Source of the DNA: Candidatus Parcubacteria bacterium
GTDB taxonomy: Bacteria > Patescibacteriota > Minisyncoccia > Phycocordibacterales > JAKAEA01
Direction: 5' to 3'
Length of the DNA: 43,469 bases
Assembly (NCBI GenBank): GCA_019661945.1
Contig: JAIFWI010000004.1
Coordinates: 1 to 43,469 of the forward strand
The notes below the pieces were generated by a model. It saw nothing but the letters and a program-made list of their open reading frames with translations. It was not told the origin of the DNA and made no database searches. The position numbers and the translations under genes were made by a program. Shown piece by piece: positions 21,287-31,100 of the stretch. Position 1 is the first letter of the stretch; the number at the start of each line of letters is the position of its first letter.

Positions 21287-22606
21287 TTAGCCGGTCCAAT
21301 AGTAAGCCATGATACTAAAATCGACGAGATCTATCTTATTATCACCATTCAAGCGCTCTTTTTCTTTTTCAATAAATGCGCCGACTAATGGTCTCTTATA
21401 CCAGAATGCGGCAATAGAGAAATCTATAAGATTAACGAAACCATCATCATTTAAATCACCTTTCAAGAACTTTTTTATGCCCTTAGGAATATCTTTGTCG
21501 CCAACCTGAAAAGCTACACTTCGGCTGAAAGGACTGATCTCACCACCAACAATTGATTTTGATTTAGCCGAGTGCTGGCCAAGTTCAAGAACAGATGAAT
21601 CAAATTGATGCAAATATATTCCATCTTCATCAGCCTGGGTTTGAACAAAAAATTCTTGCTCGGAATTGACGGTAATAGTAACCTGGCTTTCTGAGGCCGC
21701 CTGGCCGAAAAATGTTACTGCACTGCCTTTTTTAACAAACTCTTTATCAACATCAATTGTTGGAGCTAAAAATATACCGGTAACTCTAACCGTCACTCCG
21801 GCCGTAAGGGTTACAGGAAATGTCAAAACACCGGAGCGGATGTCATTTTTATCCTCTCCATATATTGAAAAAAGATAACTTCCAGAACCCAAACCTGAGA
21901 GATCTATCTGAAAATGACTATCGGGGCTAGCATTAATCTTAGCCACAAGCTGACCATCTCGGAGAAGTGTCACAGGTGTGTCTGGATAAGCTCGACCACT
22001 AAAAATAACTGAAGCAGTTCCAAGTTGTTGACCACCTCCACCTCCACCTCCTCCACCGCCACCCCCTCCGCCTCCCGAAGGGGCTGTCGGTTGCGACGAA
22101 ACTTCTGATGATGTAGCAATAGCATTCCCTAAAGCATCATGAACTCGAATAACAAAATAATATGTTGTACCGGCTGTCAGCCCTGTTCGAGTGCTGGCCA
22201 AGACAGCTCCGACATTAGTAAATGAATATGGACCACCTGATACTTCGGCTTGACCGATATGATAACTACCGACGGTAAAACCAAGTCCGGCTGAGGCACT
22301 TGTCCAGGTCAATGCTACCTGATTAGCTCCTGGTGTAGCCGAAACAATGGGTGTCGTTACAAAAGGAAAGTAAAGGAAACCAGGATTAACTCCAAAATTT
22401 GTTATAGAACTTGTACCAAGAGCAGGCTGTGACAATACACCATACAATTGGTAATTAGTTGAAGTAGCATATACAGCCGGAAACATATGCGGTGTCGTTA
22501 CCTCAAAGTTAGTGGATTGTTGAGCTGAAAGAGCTGCTGGTATGAGAAGAGAAATAAATGCCAGTATCAGAGTATAGAAAATAACAGTGCTGATTTTTTG
22601 GAGCAT
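21287..22606 (-). CDS. Secreted dockerin protein with FN3 and polyglycine linker
   Basis: 439 residues: signal peptide (about 1-28, ending A-A-L-S-A-Q-Q), a first domain with N-F-G-V-N-P-G-F-L-Y-F-P, an FN3 domain (about 84-172), a run of 15 glycines (about 176-191, S-G15-Q-Q) in mixed codons, two further beta domains, then a type I dockerin at the C-terminus (about 382-439). The first Ca loop D-L-N-D-D-G-F-V-N-L-I-D is complete. The second, R-L-N-G-D-N-K-I-D-L-V-D, has R in place of the first Asp. There is no membrane anchor, so it would need a partner to stay on the surface; the two cohesin proteins encoded directly downstream are the obvious candidates. Start supported by TATACT upstream on the minus strand. 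Confidence 0.85.
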   Translation of the reverse strand: MLQKISTVIFYTLILAFISLLIPAALSAQQSTNFEVTTPHMFPAVYATSTNYQLYGVLSQPALGTSSITNFGVNPGFLYFPFVTTPIVSATPGANQVALTWTSASAGLGFTVGSYHIGQAEVSGGPYSFTNVGAVLASTRTGLTAGTTYYFVIRVHDALGNAIATSSEVSSQPTAPSGGGGGGGGGGGGGGGQQLGTASVIFSGRAYPDTPVTLLRDGQLVAKINASPDSHFQIDLSGLGSGSYLFSIYGEDKNDIRSGVLTFPVTLTAGVTVRVTGIFLAPTIDVDKEFVKKGSAVTFFGQAASESQVTITVNSEQEFFVQTQADEDGIYLHQFDSSVLELGQHSAKSKSIVGGEISPFSRSVAFQVGDKDIPKGIKKFLKGDLNDDGFVNLIDFSIAAFWYKRPLVGAFIEKEKERLNGDNKIDLVDFSIMAYYWTG

Positions 22607-22613
22607 TGATTCC

Positions 22614-22622
22614 TATAGTATA
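22614..22622. promoter_or_regulatory. Overlapping divergent -10 boxes
   Basis: TATAGTATA holds TATAGT on the plus strand (22614-22619, towards the methyltransferase) and TATACT on the minus strand (22617-22622, towards the dockerin operon). The two genes would compete for one polymerase site. Confidence 0.45.
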
Positions 22623-22646
22623 ACCTGCTTTAATGAGCTAATCCAT

Positions 22647-23888
22647 ATGCAGAAAAGCCTGATTAAGAGGAAAAAATGCCTTATTTGTGGCTATAAACCG
22701 TTGAAAAAATACCTGGATCTCGGCAAGAGCGCTCTGGCAAATTCATATCTAATAAGATTAGATTCTAAGAAGCCAGAGCCCAGATATCCTTTGCGAGTAT
22801 TTTGTTGCTCCAACTGCCACCTAGCCCAGCTCATAGACATTGTAGATAGAAAACAACTCTTTGATGAGTATGCCTATTTTTCTTCAACCTCGCCCGAGCT
22901 CGACCTTCATTTTAAAGACTTCGCTCGACATATCTCCCAGAGATTTCCGGATCAAACCAAAAGAATGGTTTTGGATATAGGTAGTAATGATGGCGTCCTT
23001 TTAAAACATTTCAGGAAATTGGGATCAACCGTACTTGGAATTGACCCTGCAAAAAATGTTGCCGAAACTGCTCAAGAAAATGGCATCCCGACTTTGCCAT
23101 TATTTTTTGATCATCTCCAGGCTGAGAAAATTCTCAAAAAATATGGTCCTGCCGGTATTATCACCTCTAACAATACCCTAGCTCACACCGATAATCTTCA
23201 CAATATTTTTAGTGGAATTAAAAAACTTCTTGATATACATGGAGTGTTTGTATTTGAAGTCCATTATGTTGGTAATATTTTAAAGAAAAAAGAATTTGAT
23301 AATACGTACCATGAGCATATTTGCTACTATTCACTCGCTCCAATTCTGACACTCTTGGCTATGCATACCATGAATGCCTTCGATGTTGAAAAAGTCGAAA
23401 CTCATGGCGGCTCCATTCGAGTCTACGCTAGTCATCCTAATGTATTCCCTATTAAACCTTCAGTCAAAAAACTTTTTGACCAGGAAAAGAAACAGGGTTT
23501 ACATACTTTTTCTACATACAAAAAATTCAGTAATGTACCACAAAAAATCAAAAAGAATCTGACTGCCCTGTTACAAAAATATAAGAAACAAGGCAAAAAG
23601 ATAGCTGGCTACGGCGCTTCAGCTAAAGGCACTACCTTGCTGCAGTATTGCCAATTAGGACCCCAAATTATCGATTATATAGTAGACAATGCGCCCTCAA
23701 AACAAGGGAAATACACTCCTGGTTCGCACATACCAATTAAAGCCCCTGAGCATCTGAAGAAAGACATTCCTGATATCGTTGTTATTTTTGCCTGGAACTA
23801 TGCCAATTCTATTATGAAAAAAGAGGCTTGGCTCAAAAAACAAGGAGTGAAATTTGTCATCCCAATTCCAGATATAAAAGTTATCTGA
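22647..23888 (+). CDS. SAM-dependent C-methyltransferase with zinc-binding N-domain
   Basis: 413 residues from M-Q-K-S-L-I; the 20-residue extension to 22587 runs back across the divergent promoter and into the dockerin gene. An N-terminal Zn domain (C-L-I-C and C-C-S-N-C, Methyltransf_13-like), then a class I SAM domain with V-L-D-I-G-S-N-D-G-V-L-L (about 106-117), then a C-terminal domain with H-G-G-S-I-R-V-Y and G-Y-G-A-S-A-K-G-T-T-L-L (Methyltransf_14-like). This three-part layout is that of sugar C-3/C-5 methyltransferases such as TylC3 and NovU, which act on NDP-sugars. With the GT2 next door it points to surface glycan or deoxysugar work. The stop overlaps the convergent GT2 stop by 8 nt. 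Confidence 0.9.
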   Translation: MQKSLIKRKKCLICGYKPLKKYLDLGKSALANSYLIRLDSKKPEPRYPLRVFCCSNCHLAQLIDIVDRKQLFDEYAYFSSTSPELDLHFKDFARHISQRFPDQTKRMVLDIGSNDGVLLKHFRKLGSTVLGIDPAKNVAETAQENGIPTLPLFFDHLQAEKILKKYGPAGIITSNNTLAHTDNLHNIFSGIKKLLDIHGVFVFEVHYVGNILKKKEFDNTYHEHICYYSLAPILTLLAMHTMNAFDVEKVETHGGSIRVYASHPNVFPIKPSVKKLFDQEKKQGLHTFSTYKKFSNVPQKIKKNLTALLQKYKKQGKKIAGYGASAKGTTLLQYCQLGPQIIDYIVDNAPSKQGKYTPGSHIPIKAPEHLKKDIPDIVVIFAWNYANSIMKKEAWLKKQGVKFVIPIPDIKVI

Positions 23889-24615
23889 ATAGTTTCGTTT
23901 TAAATCCAATTCGAGCTAAAACATATTTGCCCAAAACTCCAAAGGTTTTTAAAGCATAGACAATAGATTTTTTCATACTAATAGAGGTATGATCTTTGCC
24001 ATAATCAGCCCGTTCAGATACTTCCCCCACTTTAAGATTATGATATCGGGCCTGGGCAATAATTTCAAAGCTGTATAAATAATCATTAGAAGTATTTTTA
24101 AAGCCTATAGTTTCAATAAGCCGGCGACTGTATATTCGGGCGCCATTATGAAATTCTGTTAGCCGCAAACCTAACACCAATCGATCAATAAAGCTCAAAG
24201 AAATATTTGCCAGATATCGCGGCACGGGCATTTTATCCCGCAACGGCTGGCGGATGTCTGTGAATCTCGAGCCTAATATAAAGTCATAGCCTGATTTCAT
24301 CTTCTCAAGTCCTGGCACAATAAATTCAGGACTAAATTGGCCATCGCCATGAATTTCGACCATATACTCTGCACCCATTTCAAGCGCTTTGGCCAGACCT
24401 AATTTTATATTTCCTCCGTATCCGGTATGTTCGTGTTTGAGACATTCAATACCTAACGTATACGCAACTTTTTGGATATCATCTTTCGAACCATCATCTG
24501 TAATAAAAATACTGTCAAAAACATTCTTTGGTAGACGATTATATATCCCTTCTACCAGATGGGCACAATTATAGGTCATGATAATACCTATTACTTTTGA
24601 AGTATTACTGGGCAT
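23881..24615 (-). CDS. Family 2 glycosyltransferase
   Basis: 244 residues, a single GT-A fold domain of the dolichyl-phosphate-mannose synthase/undecaprenyl-sugar kind. Motifs: I-I-M-T-Y-N at residues 11-16, I-T-D-D-G-S-K-D-D (nucleotide-binding Asp pair), H-G-D-G-Q-F-S-P-E (the D-x-D region), and R-F-T-D near residue 117. There is no C-terminal membrane helix, so it is probably peripheral. It would transfer a sugar from an NDP-sugar to a lipid or glycan. Its start overlaps the end of the upstream membrane TPR gene by 11 nt, marking an operon of at least three genes (26921 to 23881). Confidence 0.88.
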   Translation of the reverse strand: MPSNTSKVIGIIMTYNCAHLVEGIYNRLPKNVFDSIFITDDGSKDDIQKVAYTLGIECLKHEHTGYGGNIKLGLAKALEMGAEYMVEIHGDGQFSPEFIVPGLEKMKSGYDFILGSRFTDIRQPLRDKMPVPRYLANISLSFIDRLVLGLRLTEFHNGARIYSRRLIETIGFKNTSNDYLYSFEIIAQARYHNLKVGEVSERADYGKDHTSISMKKSIVYALKTFGVLGKYVLARIGFKTKLFR

Positions 24616-26572
24616 TTTTTGCTACATTAAGTATATTAAGCCATTCCTTGCCATCTGGGCTTTCTGGATTTATATCTAATTCTTTTTTTACTGCGGCCTC
24701 TGCTTCTTTGAAGTTGCCCATTCTGAAATACGCCAATGCTATATAACTATAAACCTCCGGTGTTTTCCAACCGACCCTCAAAGCATTATCTAAATATACC
24801 AATGCGCGCTTTGGATTTGATTGGGTCTTTTGACCAAGTTCCATTTGACCAAGGATCATCCAAATGATTCCCTGCTTGGGGTGTTCTCTAACAATATCAA
24901 AATATGTATTCATAGCTAGGTCTTCCCGGCCAATAATGTTAAACAAGTCCCCAGCCGCTATTTGATCAAATACATGTGAGGAAGTCACAAGATGATTCAG
25001 TTTTTGTTCTGCATTCTCAGCAGTTATTTTGAATGCATTGATAATTTTTTGATTTTCAAGATTATTTCTTAAAAAAATGACCGCATACGGATCTGCGTAG
25101 ACTAAGACCCATGCTGGATCATGAGTTCTGGTATATAAAAATCTTCGTCCACCGACAATATTATCATAGTGATAAAAATAAATGGCATTGAAATTATATT
25201 TCTGAACCATTTCCTGCCATTTCGCTTGGTCTAAAATCATGGCTTGATAGGTATCTTTAAAGAACTCTGGCGAATATGCATCGCCAAAACGATTATCAAC
25301 AAACACTTTTTCTTTAGGATACAAGTGATAAATAAGGTAACTGCCAATATCGGCATCATTAAAAATCGGTCCCTTCAAATCATTTGCTTTAAAAAATTCA
25401 GCCGAACTATTTGCGTATGTCGTTAACCCAAGACCAAACTGTTCACGATAAGAGGTTATATCACGACCCCAAATCATAAGATAGAAAATAATGATGATGA
25501 GGGTGACCATCAGTGCCTGCTTGAATATATGTATGTAATAGAAATGTGTATTGAGATACCTTTTAGATTTTTCAAAAATAGTACTAAAATTTGTTGAAAT
25601 AGCGGGTAGTAAAATAAGCCCAAATAATGCCTGACTTCTAATGACAGAAAAACCAAGGACAGTAGTTCCAACACCTGCCAAAAAATAGAAAATAGGTTTT
25701 CGCTTTATGCTGACAATAAAACTTATACCTAAAAAAACAGTCATTATCATAAATACCACAACGGGCATATCAAATGCTATTGGCTGAAGTGTAAATAATT
25801 CAAATGCCGAACGATTTTCAGAAATGGTAATGGGGAAATCTTTCAGTACATTTAAGCGCAAAGCAAAAAGCGCACCCTTTGGACCATATGGATTTATCAT
25901 GCTCACTAAAACAAGAGCCCCAAGGAGCATGGCAAGTTTTTTAATAATTTTGTTATTCCATAGATTCTTGTAATTTACAATTATCTTTTCAATCATAAAC
26001 CCACCAACGAGTAAAATACCGATGCCGAAAAACAGATGGAGATTAACCCATAAAAGCTGTGCAGGAATTAACCACCAGATTCTCTTGTGGTTAGGATGTT
26101 CTTCGAGATCAAATAGAAAATAAAGAAATAAGACAATAAAAAAATAACTGAATATTTCAGGCCTTGTTGAAGACCGGCCTGATAAAATAATAATGGTAGG
26201 AATAGAAAAAAATGCCACCAGCCAAAAGTCAGCTTTTTTTAGGGCCAACCAAAACAATAATGAGAATGCAGACAGCAGTAAGATAACCTTAAAAATAACT
26301 ATCCCCGTAAAACCAACTGTTTGATTCAAAAGATAGAAAACAACGCCAGAAAGCCAATGATGATTAGCAAATGGCTGATCGGGCTCAGTGTACGAATAGA
26401 CATTCTTTGTTAAAACATCTGAATTTTTGAAAACATCTTCACCATTCTTGATGATCCGTGCCAAATCTTCCGCAACCGGTAATGGTATTTTATGGATCAA
26501 GACTGACGCATAAAAAACCAGGATGAGGATAAAAACAAGAGTTTTAAGATGTTTACTAAGAAGGGTTTTCAA
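24605..26572 (-). CDS. Polytopic membrane protein with C-terminal TPR repeats (GT-C-like)
   Basis: 655 residues. The first ~375 are ten or so membrane helices, with a large loop after helix 1 containing Y-S-Y-T-E-P-D-Q-P-F-A-N-H-H-W-L-S, an aromatic and acid-rich lumenal loop in the position where GT-C glycosyltransferases keep their catalytic acid. After a soluble domain (about 380-530) come two to three TPR repeats (about 540-650, for example W-M-I-L-G-Q-M-E-L-G and Y-S-Y-I-A-L-A-Y-F-R-M-G-N-F-K-E-A). The layout suggests a membrane glycosyltransferase or a glycan-assembly factor, but the assignment is by architecture, not by a decisive motif. It sits between a small anchored protein (17-nt overlap upstream) and the GT2. 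Confidence 0.7.
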   Translation of the reverse strand: MKTLLSKHLKTLVFILILVFYASVLIHKIPLPVAEDLARIIKNGEDVFKNSDVLTKNVYSYTEPDQPFANHHWLSGVVFYLLNQTVGFTGIVIFKVILLLSAFSLLFWLALKKADFWLVAFFSIPTIIILSGRSSTRPEIFSYFFIVLFLYFLFDLEEHPNHKRIWWLIPAQLLWVNLHLFFGIGILLVGGFMIEKIIVNYKNLWNNKIIKKLAMLLGALVLVSMINPYGPKGALFALRLNVLKDFPITISENRSAFELFTLQPIAFDMPVVVFMIMTVFLGISFIVSIKRKPIFYFLAGVGTTVLGFSVIRSQALFGLILLPAISTNFSTIFEKSKRYLNTHFYYIHIFKQALMVTLIIIIFYLMIWGRDITSYREQFGLGLTTYANSSAEFFKANDLKGPIFNDADIGSYLIYHLYPKEKVFVDNRFGDAYSPEFFKDTYQAMILDQAKWQEMVQKYNFNAIYFYHYDNIVGGRRFLYTRTHDPAWVLVYADPYAVIFLRNNLENQKIINAFKITAENAEQKLNHLVTSSHVFDQIAAGDLFNIIGREDLAMNTYFDIVREHPKQGIIWMILGQMELGQKTQSNPKRALVYLDNALRVGWKTPEVYSYIALAYFRMGNFKEAEAAVKKELDINPESPDGKEWLNILNVAKNAQ

Positions 26573-26921
26573 TATTGAGCGGCGCTACATCTATAATCTT
26601 GTCAGCTACTGGGTCATAAAGAATCACTCTTTGCGCTTTTGAATAGATAAGTACTTTGTCTCCTTTCTTTGCTTTTGTAAAAAATGTCTGCTCTTTAAGT
26701 GCCTCAGGGTCTGAAACTGTGGCTACAGTTGGTTCCTCACCTTGAGGCAAGACCATAAGCTGTCCTACAGCCTTAACGACTAATGCTGCTTGTTGCTGGG
26801 TACTCTGAGCACTGCCAGTTGACCATAATTTATAGGCTAAAAACCCTGATGTACCGACGGCTAGTAAGGTAATAAGGAAAAGACCCGTCCATATGATTTT
26901 GATTCTCTGTAGATTGGGCAT
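26556..26921 (-). CDS. Small membrane-anchored protein, unknown
   Basis: 121 residues from M-P-N-L-Q-R; the ATG two codons upstream is out because it lies within the 6 nt between TATCAT (26928-26933) and this start. One membrane helix (about 9-29), then a Q/A-rich stretch and a beta-rich domain with K-K-G-D-K-V-L-I-Y-S-K-A-Q-R-V-I-L-Y-D-P near residues 84-103. This small fold is often seen beside surface glycan genes in similar genomes, but no function is established. First gene of the operon with the TPR protein and GT2. No other gene lies between it and the terminator at 27021. Confidence 0.65.
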   Translation of the reverse strand: MPNLQRIKIIWTGLFLITLLAVGTSGFLAYKLWSTGSAQSTQQQAALVVKAVGQLMVLPQGEEPTVATVSDPEALKEQTFFTKAKKGDKVLIYSKAQRVILYDPVADKIIDVAPLNIENPS

Positions 26922-26927
26922 ACCCAT

Positions 26928-26933
26928 ATGATA
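26928..26933 (-). promoter_or_regulatory. -10 box of the small anchored protein operon
   Basis: TATCAT on the minus strand with exactly 6 nt to the ATG at 26921; it decides between two in-frame ATGs. Confidence 0.5.
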
Positions 26934-27020
26934 CCGAGTTCAGCATTTTAAATCAAATGACGATCCCCACTCAGAAATCAACCTATTTTAGCGGTATAAT
27001 ATATTTATAAATAGTATCAT

Positions 27021-27054
27021 AAAAAGAAAAGACCCCTGAGGGTCTTTTCTTTTT
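27021..27054 (-). terminator. Perfect 15-bp terminator overlapping the stop of the serine hydrolase
   Basis: Arms 27021-27035 and 27040-27054 pair perfectly around a 4-nt loop (CTGA). The T-rich tail of one strand is the A-rich side of the other, so it can work in both directions. On the minus strand its start includes the TAA stop of the gene. Confidence 0.9.
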
Positions 27055-28057
27055 ATTGAATTCGTCTCGAATCTACTTCTTCATAGATCATTCTTGAGAT
27101 ATCTTGAATAGTTTGTGCAAGTTTTTGAAAATTGTTGCCGCGAGTCATAATACAAATAAGATAGGGGTTTTGCGGATAGTACACAATACCGCAATCGTGA
27201 AGCTGATTATGATCTTTAGAATTAGGTATGCCTGAACGTTCACCATATTTATGAGCCACTACAATCTCAGCTGGAACACCAGCCTTGATGCCTTGATTAA
27301 AGGTTGTACTGGCAAGCAGAGACAGAGCCTGAGTTGATGCCTGCGTTGTGTTTAAAAAAGAAACATTATAGAGTGTCCTAAAAATCGAGGCATATGACTT
27401 CACGCTTATCGTTTCATCTCCTACATTCTGTGGATTCACAATACCAAGATCAAGAAGTGTCTGATATAAAACATTTTGTTTAGGATAGAGACTCTCTAAA
27501 TAACTCTTGAGCACTTCTGCAGATGCATTGTCAGAATAAGTAATCATTCGCTTCAAAAGATCATCAATACTGTAGGGCATTTGTTCCTTAATAGATTCAG
27601 GTGGAGTAATCCACTGAGCTCCCTCAACAATATGCTTGTCAGTGTGATACACCAATTTTGTATTCAGTAATTGTGGATTTTCTTCGGATAGCCGTAAGTA
27701 TGTTAATAAGACGGGTAATTTAAGCAAACTGGCCGGAATAAATTTTGCATCTTCTCTAATACCCATAGTTGGACCATTTTGAAGATCCCGAAAATAAACA
27801 GAAACTGCCGAAATATCACCCGCTTGAGTTTTGAGCTTTACAAACTCATCAATCTTACTTTTAAGAACAATATAATCATGCTTTTTAATCACCTGTTTCT
27901 CAGGAAGATCGGCAAGTTCACAGTTAACATAGGAAAATTCACCATCACTACATGAGGTCTTAGCTCGAGCAAGAAAAAATGACCAGGTTATTGCCCCGAT
28001 GGCAAAACCAATTACAAGCGAGATTGTAATAATAATTCGATTTCTTGAGTTACCCAT
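27053..28057 (-). CDS. Class A beta-lactamase-fold serine hydrolase, membrane-anchored
   Basis: 334 residues. N-terminal membrane helix (about 8-30), then the penicillin-recognising fold: S110-L-L-K113 (nucleophile and base), S175-D-N177, and H269-K-Y-G272 (the K-T/S-G box, here K-Y-G). An E166-like residue could not be placed, so it could be a D-Ala-D-Ala carboxypeptidase/transpeptidase, a cell-wall amidase-like enzyme or a lactamase; secreted hydrolases of this family are common in Patescibacteria. It lies 49 nt downstream of the giant secreted protein gene on the same strand, so both may be read together. A strong terminator ends the transcript. Confidence 0.88.
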   Translation of the reverse strand: MGNSRNRIIITISLVIGFAIGAITWSFFLARAKTSCSDGEFSYVNCELADLPEKQVIKKHDYIVLKSKIDEFVKLKTQAGDISAVSVYFRDLQNGPTMGIREDAKFIPASLLKLPVLLTYLRLSEENPQLLNTKLVYHTDKHIVEGAQWITPPESIKEQMPYSIDDLLKRMITYSDNASAEVLKSYLESLYPKQNVLYQTLLDLGIVNPQNVGDETISVKSYASIFRTLYNVSFLNTTQASTQALSLLASTTFNQGIKAGVPAEIVVAHKYGERSGIPNSKDHNQLHDCGIVYYPQNPYLICIMTRGNNFQKLAQTIQDISRMIYEEVDSRRIQ

Positions 28058-28106
28058 CTTTATTAAGGCTTAAAACTAATTCTTATGTAGTATACACTAG
28101 ATCATT

Positions 28107-31100
28107 CTACTCGGAAACTGTAGCTGCCGGCACATCAGTAATTTCTACGACTGGTTCGGTAGGTTGTACTTCAGGTTCAGTTGCTTCATTGTCGACTTCT
28201 TCTACTGGAAGCTCCTCTTTGGCCGGCTCTTCTGTAATTTCTTCTTTAGGCTCTTCCTTCGGCTCTTCAGCAGGAGGTTTTTCTTCGACTACCGGCTGTT
28301 CGACTGGAGGCGGTGGAGGCACTACCACTGCTTCAGTTGAGGTACTTGTTTTTGCACCCTTCACGGCAAGCGCTATCCAGCTAAAGGTAATATCTTCAGG
28401 GGCTGCTTTATTCAGGGTAATCCTGAAACCATGAGTAGTCTTCTTAGAAATGAGGTGCCGAATATCATTGCCAAAGAGCGCATCTTCGAGAGCCTCATCA
28501 GTACTTGAAGCATTTTCTAGAGAAATAGAAGCATTGATAATTGGCTGCTCAAGATATTCTCGTCCAAAGGTGACATCAGCGAATTTCGCTCCCTTTTTAA
28601 TCAGAGCAAACCCAGCTGTATCAGTGGTAAAGTATGGCCGGCCGATGAAGATAAGATCTGATTGAAATGCGAGCATTTCGCCTCCGGTACCAATGCTATC
28701 TACTTCGAGACCATCCCAGATCGTAGCTCGGTTTATAGTCAAAGCTTTTCCTATTGGAGTTGAACTAGCAATTTGGGTCTCAAGCGCTGCAAGACTCGAC
28801 GCCAGATTTACATAGTGCTCTGAAGATGAAGCAAGTAATGCTTTTGTTTCATTAACAAATCCAAAGACTGAAGCAAGCTGGGCACTAACACTCATAGAGC
28901 TCGATGCAGTACTTGTAGCCAAGCTTTCCAATCTATCGGTCAGAGAGGAAATTGAATCTGTAAATATTTCAAGACCCTCTATTTGCTTAGCTACAACTTT
29001 ATTTGCGGTGACCGTGCCAGCAAAGACAGCATTACCATCTGCATCGAAGGTAATAACCGGTGTGCTTGATGCAGAAGCATCTTTAAATGTAGCTGACATG
29101 TCTTCCTTACCAGCCTTAGTTATAATCATCTTGCCACCTTGGGCAAGTTTTAGTTTTATATCATCTTCAACTGCTTCAATAGTATTTACTACCAATGTAT
29201 CAGTCAAAACTCTTGGTGTAATCAATTCAAGTCCGGCGACGACTCTGTCGGTAAAGACTTCAGAAATTGAACTTGAAGCTGTAATATTCTTTTTCTCAAC
29301 CATGAGCTGTGCAAGCATTATTCGGCCAATGTCTAAGCCTGCAGGTATATTATCGCTATCGATACCAGCTCGTTCCAAAAGAACATTCGTTCTAGCACCA
29401 CTTGAATATTGAGTTTGAACAAACATCATTACTTTTCCAGTTGAAGTAGCACCATCTGCTGGAGAAATATAATCTTCAAGAGCCGCACCAATAATTATGC
29501 CCGACTTCTCCATTTTAGCCGCTACGCCTGGAATAGAAGATGGACCAAGTAAATCTCCGGCTTTAATAGGACCGTTTTCCAAAGATACTTTCACTGGTGT
29601 TCGTCCAGCCAAGGCAATAGGTTGTGGATTTTTAGCATCCACACTTTCGCTAATCTTTCTACCCATAGTTATAGCCGGAGCAGTTGAGACAACACCAACC
29701 ACCTTGCTGTCAGGTCCAGCTTTCTCGAGTATTGAAATTTTTTGTAATCCCCATTCTGAGTCGTAATTAAATGAATCTTTACTGATTGAAACAATATCAC
29801 CAACTTCTACATCCTCTTTTGTTTCATACATTTCGGCAAGGTCAGATCCGTTTGTTCCCGAAAGTTCCCAGACGAGGACCATACCTCGAGCACCGGCCGA
29901 AGCAGCACCAGCAGATTCAGATCCACCACCACCTCCACCACCTGGAATTGCACCTGCTTGTCCAGCAGCACCAGTACCTCCAGTAGCAACTGCAGTACCT
30001 CCCATACCTCCCGCGCCTCCAAATGGTGCTCCACCACCATTACCTCCAGCAGCACCGTCGCCAGCTGCGGCACCAAGCGTGCTTCCTCCAGCTTGACCAG
30101 GAACAGTTATCGTACCACCAGAAGCTGTACCACCAGCACCACCAGTGGTACCGGAGTTTGTCTGGCCTGCACCACCGGTAAGAGTACCACCGCTCGCAGC
30201 AAAGCTTGAGGCATTTCCGTTAGCGCCGACAGTTGATGTTGCACCAATAGTCACAGTTACGTTTGCATTGACTGCCACTACTCCAGCGGCGTAACCACCA
30301 CCTCCACCACCTCCGTCAGAGTTGTTTGCGCCTGCAACACCTCCACCACCACCTCCTCCCCAAACTTCAACATAGACGTTATTAACGAAGGCTGGCTTTG
30401 TCCATGTACCGTTGACTGTATGAACTCGGACTGCTTCGACACCGAATCCAGCATCACCACTGCCACCCCCGCTAATACAAGTACCATTAACAGCATAACA
30501 GCCAGTTGTAATATTAAAGCCGACATCTGAGGTTGAAGTAGCTGAAGCATCAATATTCAAACCAGAGAGGGTCGTTGTACCGAAACCATTTCCGGCAACA
30601 GACAGGAATTTGACAGCATTTGAGGAACTGGCAACTTCAAAGACGGGGTTGGTCTGGAGAAGGTTACCTTGAACTGACAGTTTGGCATATGGACTTGTTG
30701 TGCCGATACCTACATTGTTCGCATTGGCTGTTGTTGTACCAATAACGATTGTTGTTGTTCCAGAAACGGCAGTGCCGTTTGCTCCGTAAAATGCAAGTTG
30801 TCCGAATACGCCAGTATTAACAGTACCTGATCCTCCTGAGCCACCAATACAAGTATTGCTAATAGCGTAACATCCTCCAGTAATATTCAAACCAACGTTT
30901 GAGGTTGAGGTTGCTGAACCGGAAATAGTTAAACCTGAAAGGGTTGTCGTGCCAAAACCTGTGGCAGAAACTGACAAAGCCGTAGTTGATGCTGAGGTAA
31001 CAACATTAAAAATAGAACCTGTTAATCCGCCCCATACAGTCAATTTTGATGTAGGTGAGCTCGTACCGATTGCAATACCGCTATTTTGAATACCACCTGA

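Noticed and set aside
22021-22080. Phase-variable slippage tract in the dockerin polyglycine run
   Set aside because: The glycine codons are mixed third bases (GGT, GGA, GGC, GGG), so there is no long simple repeat for slippage.
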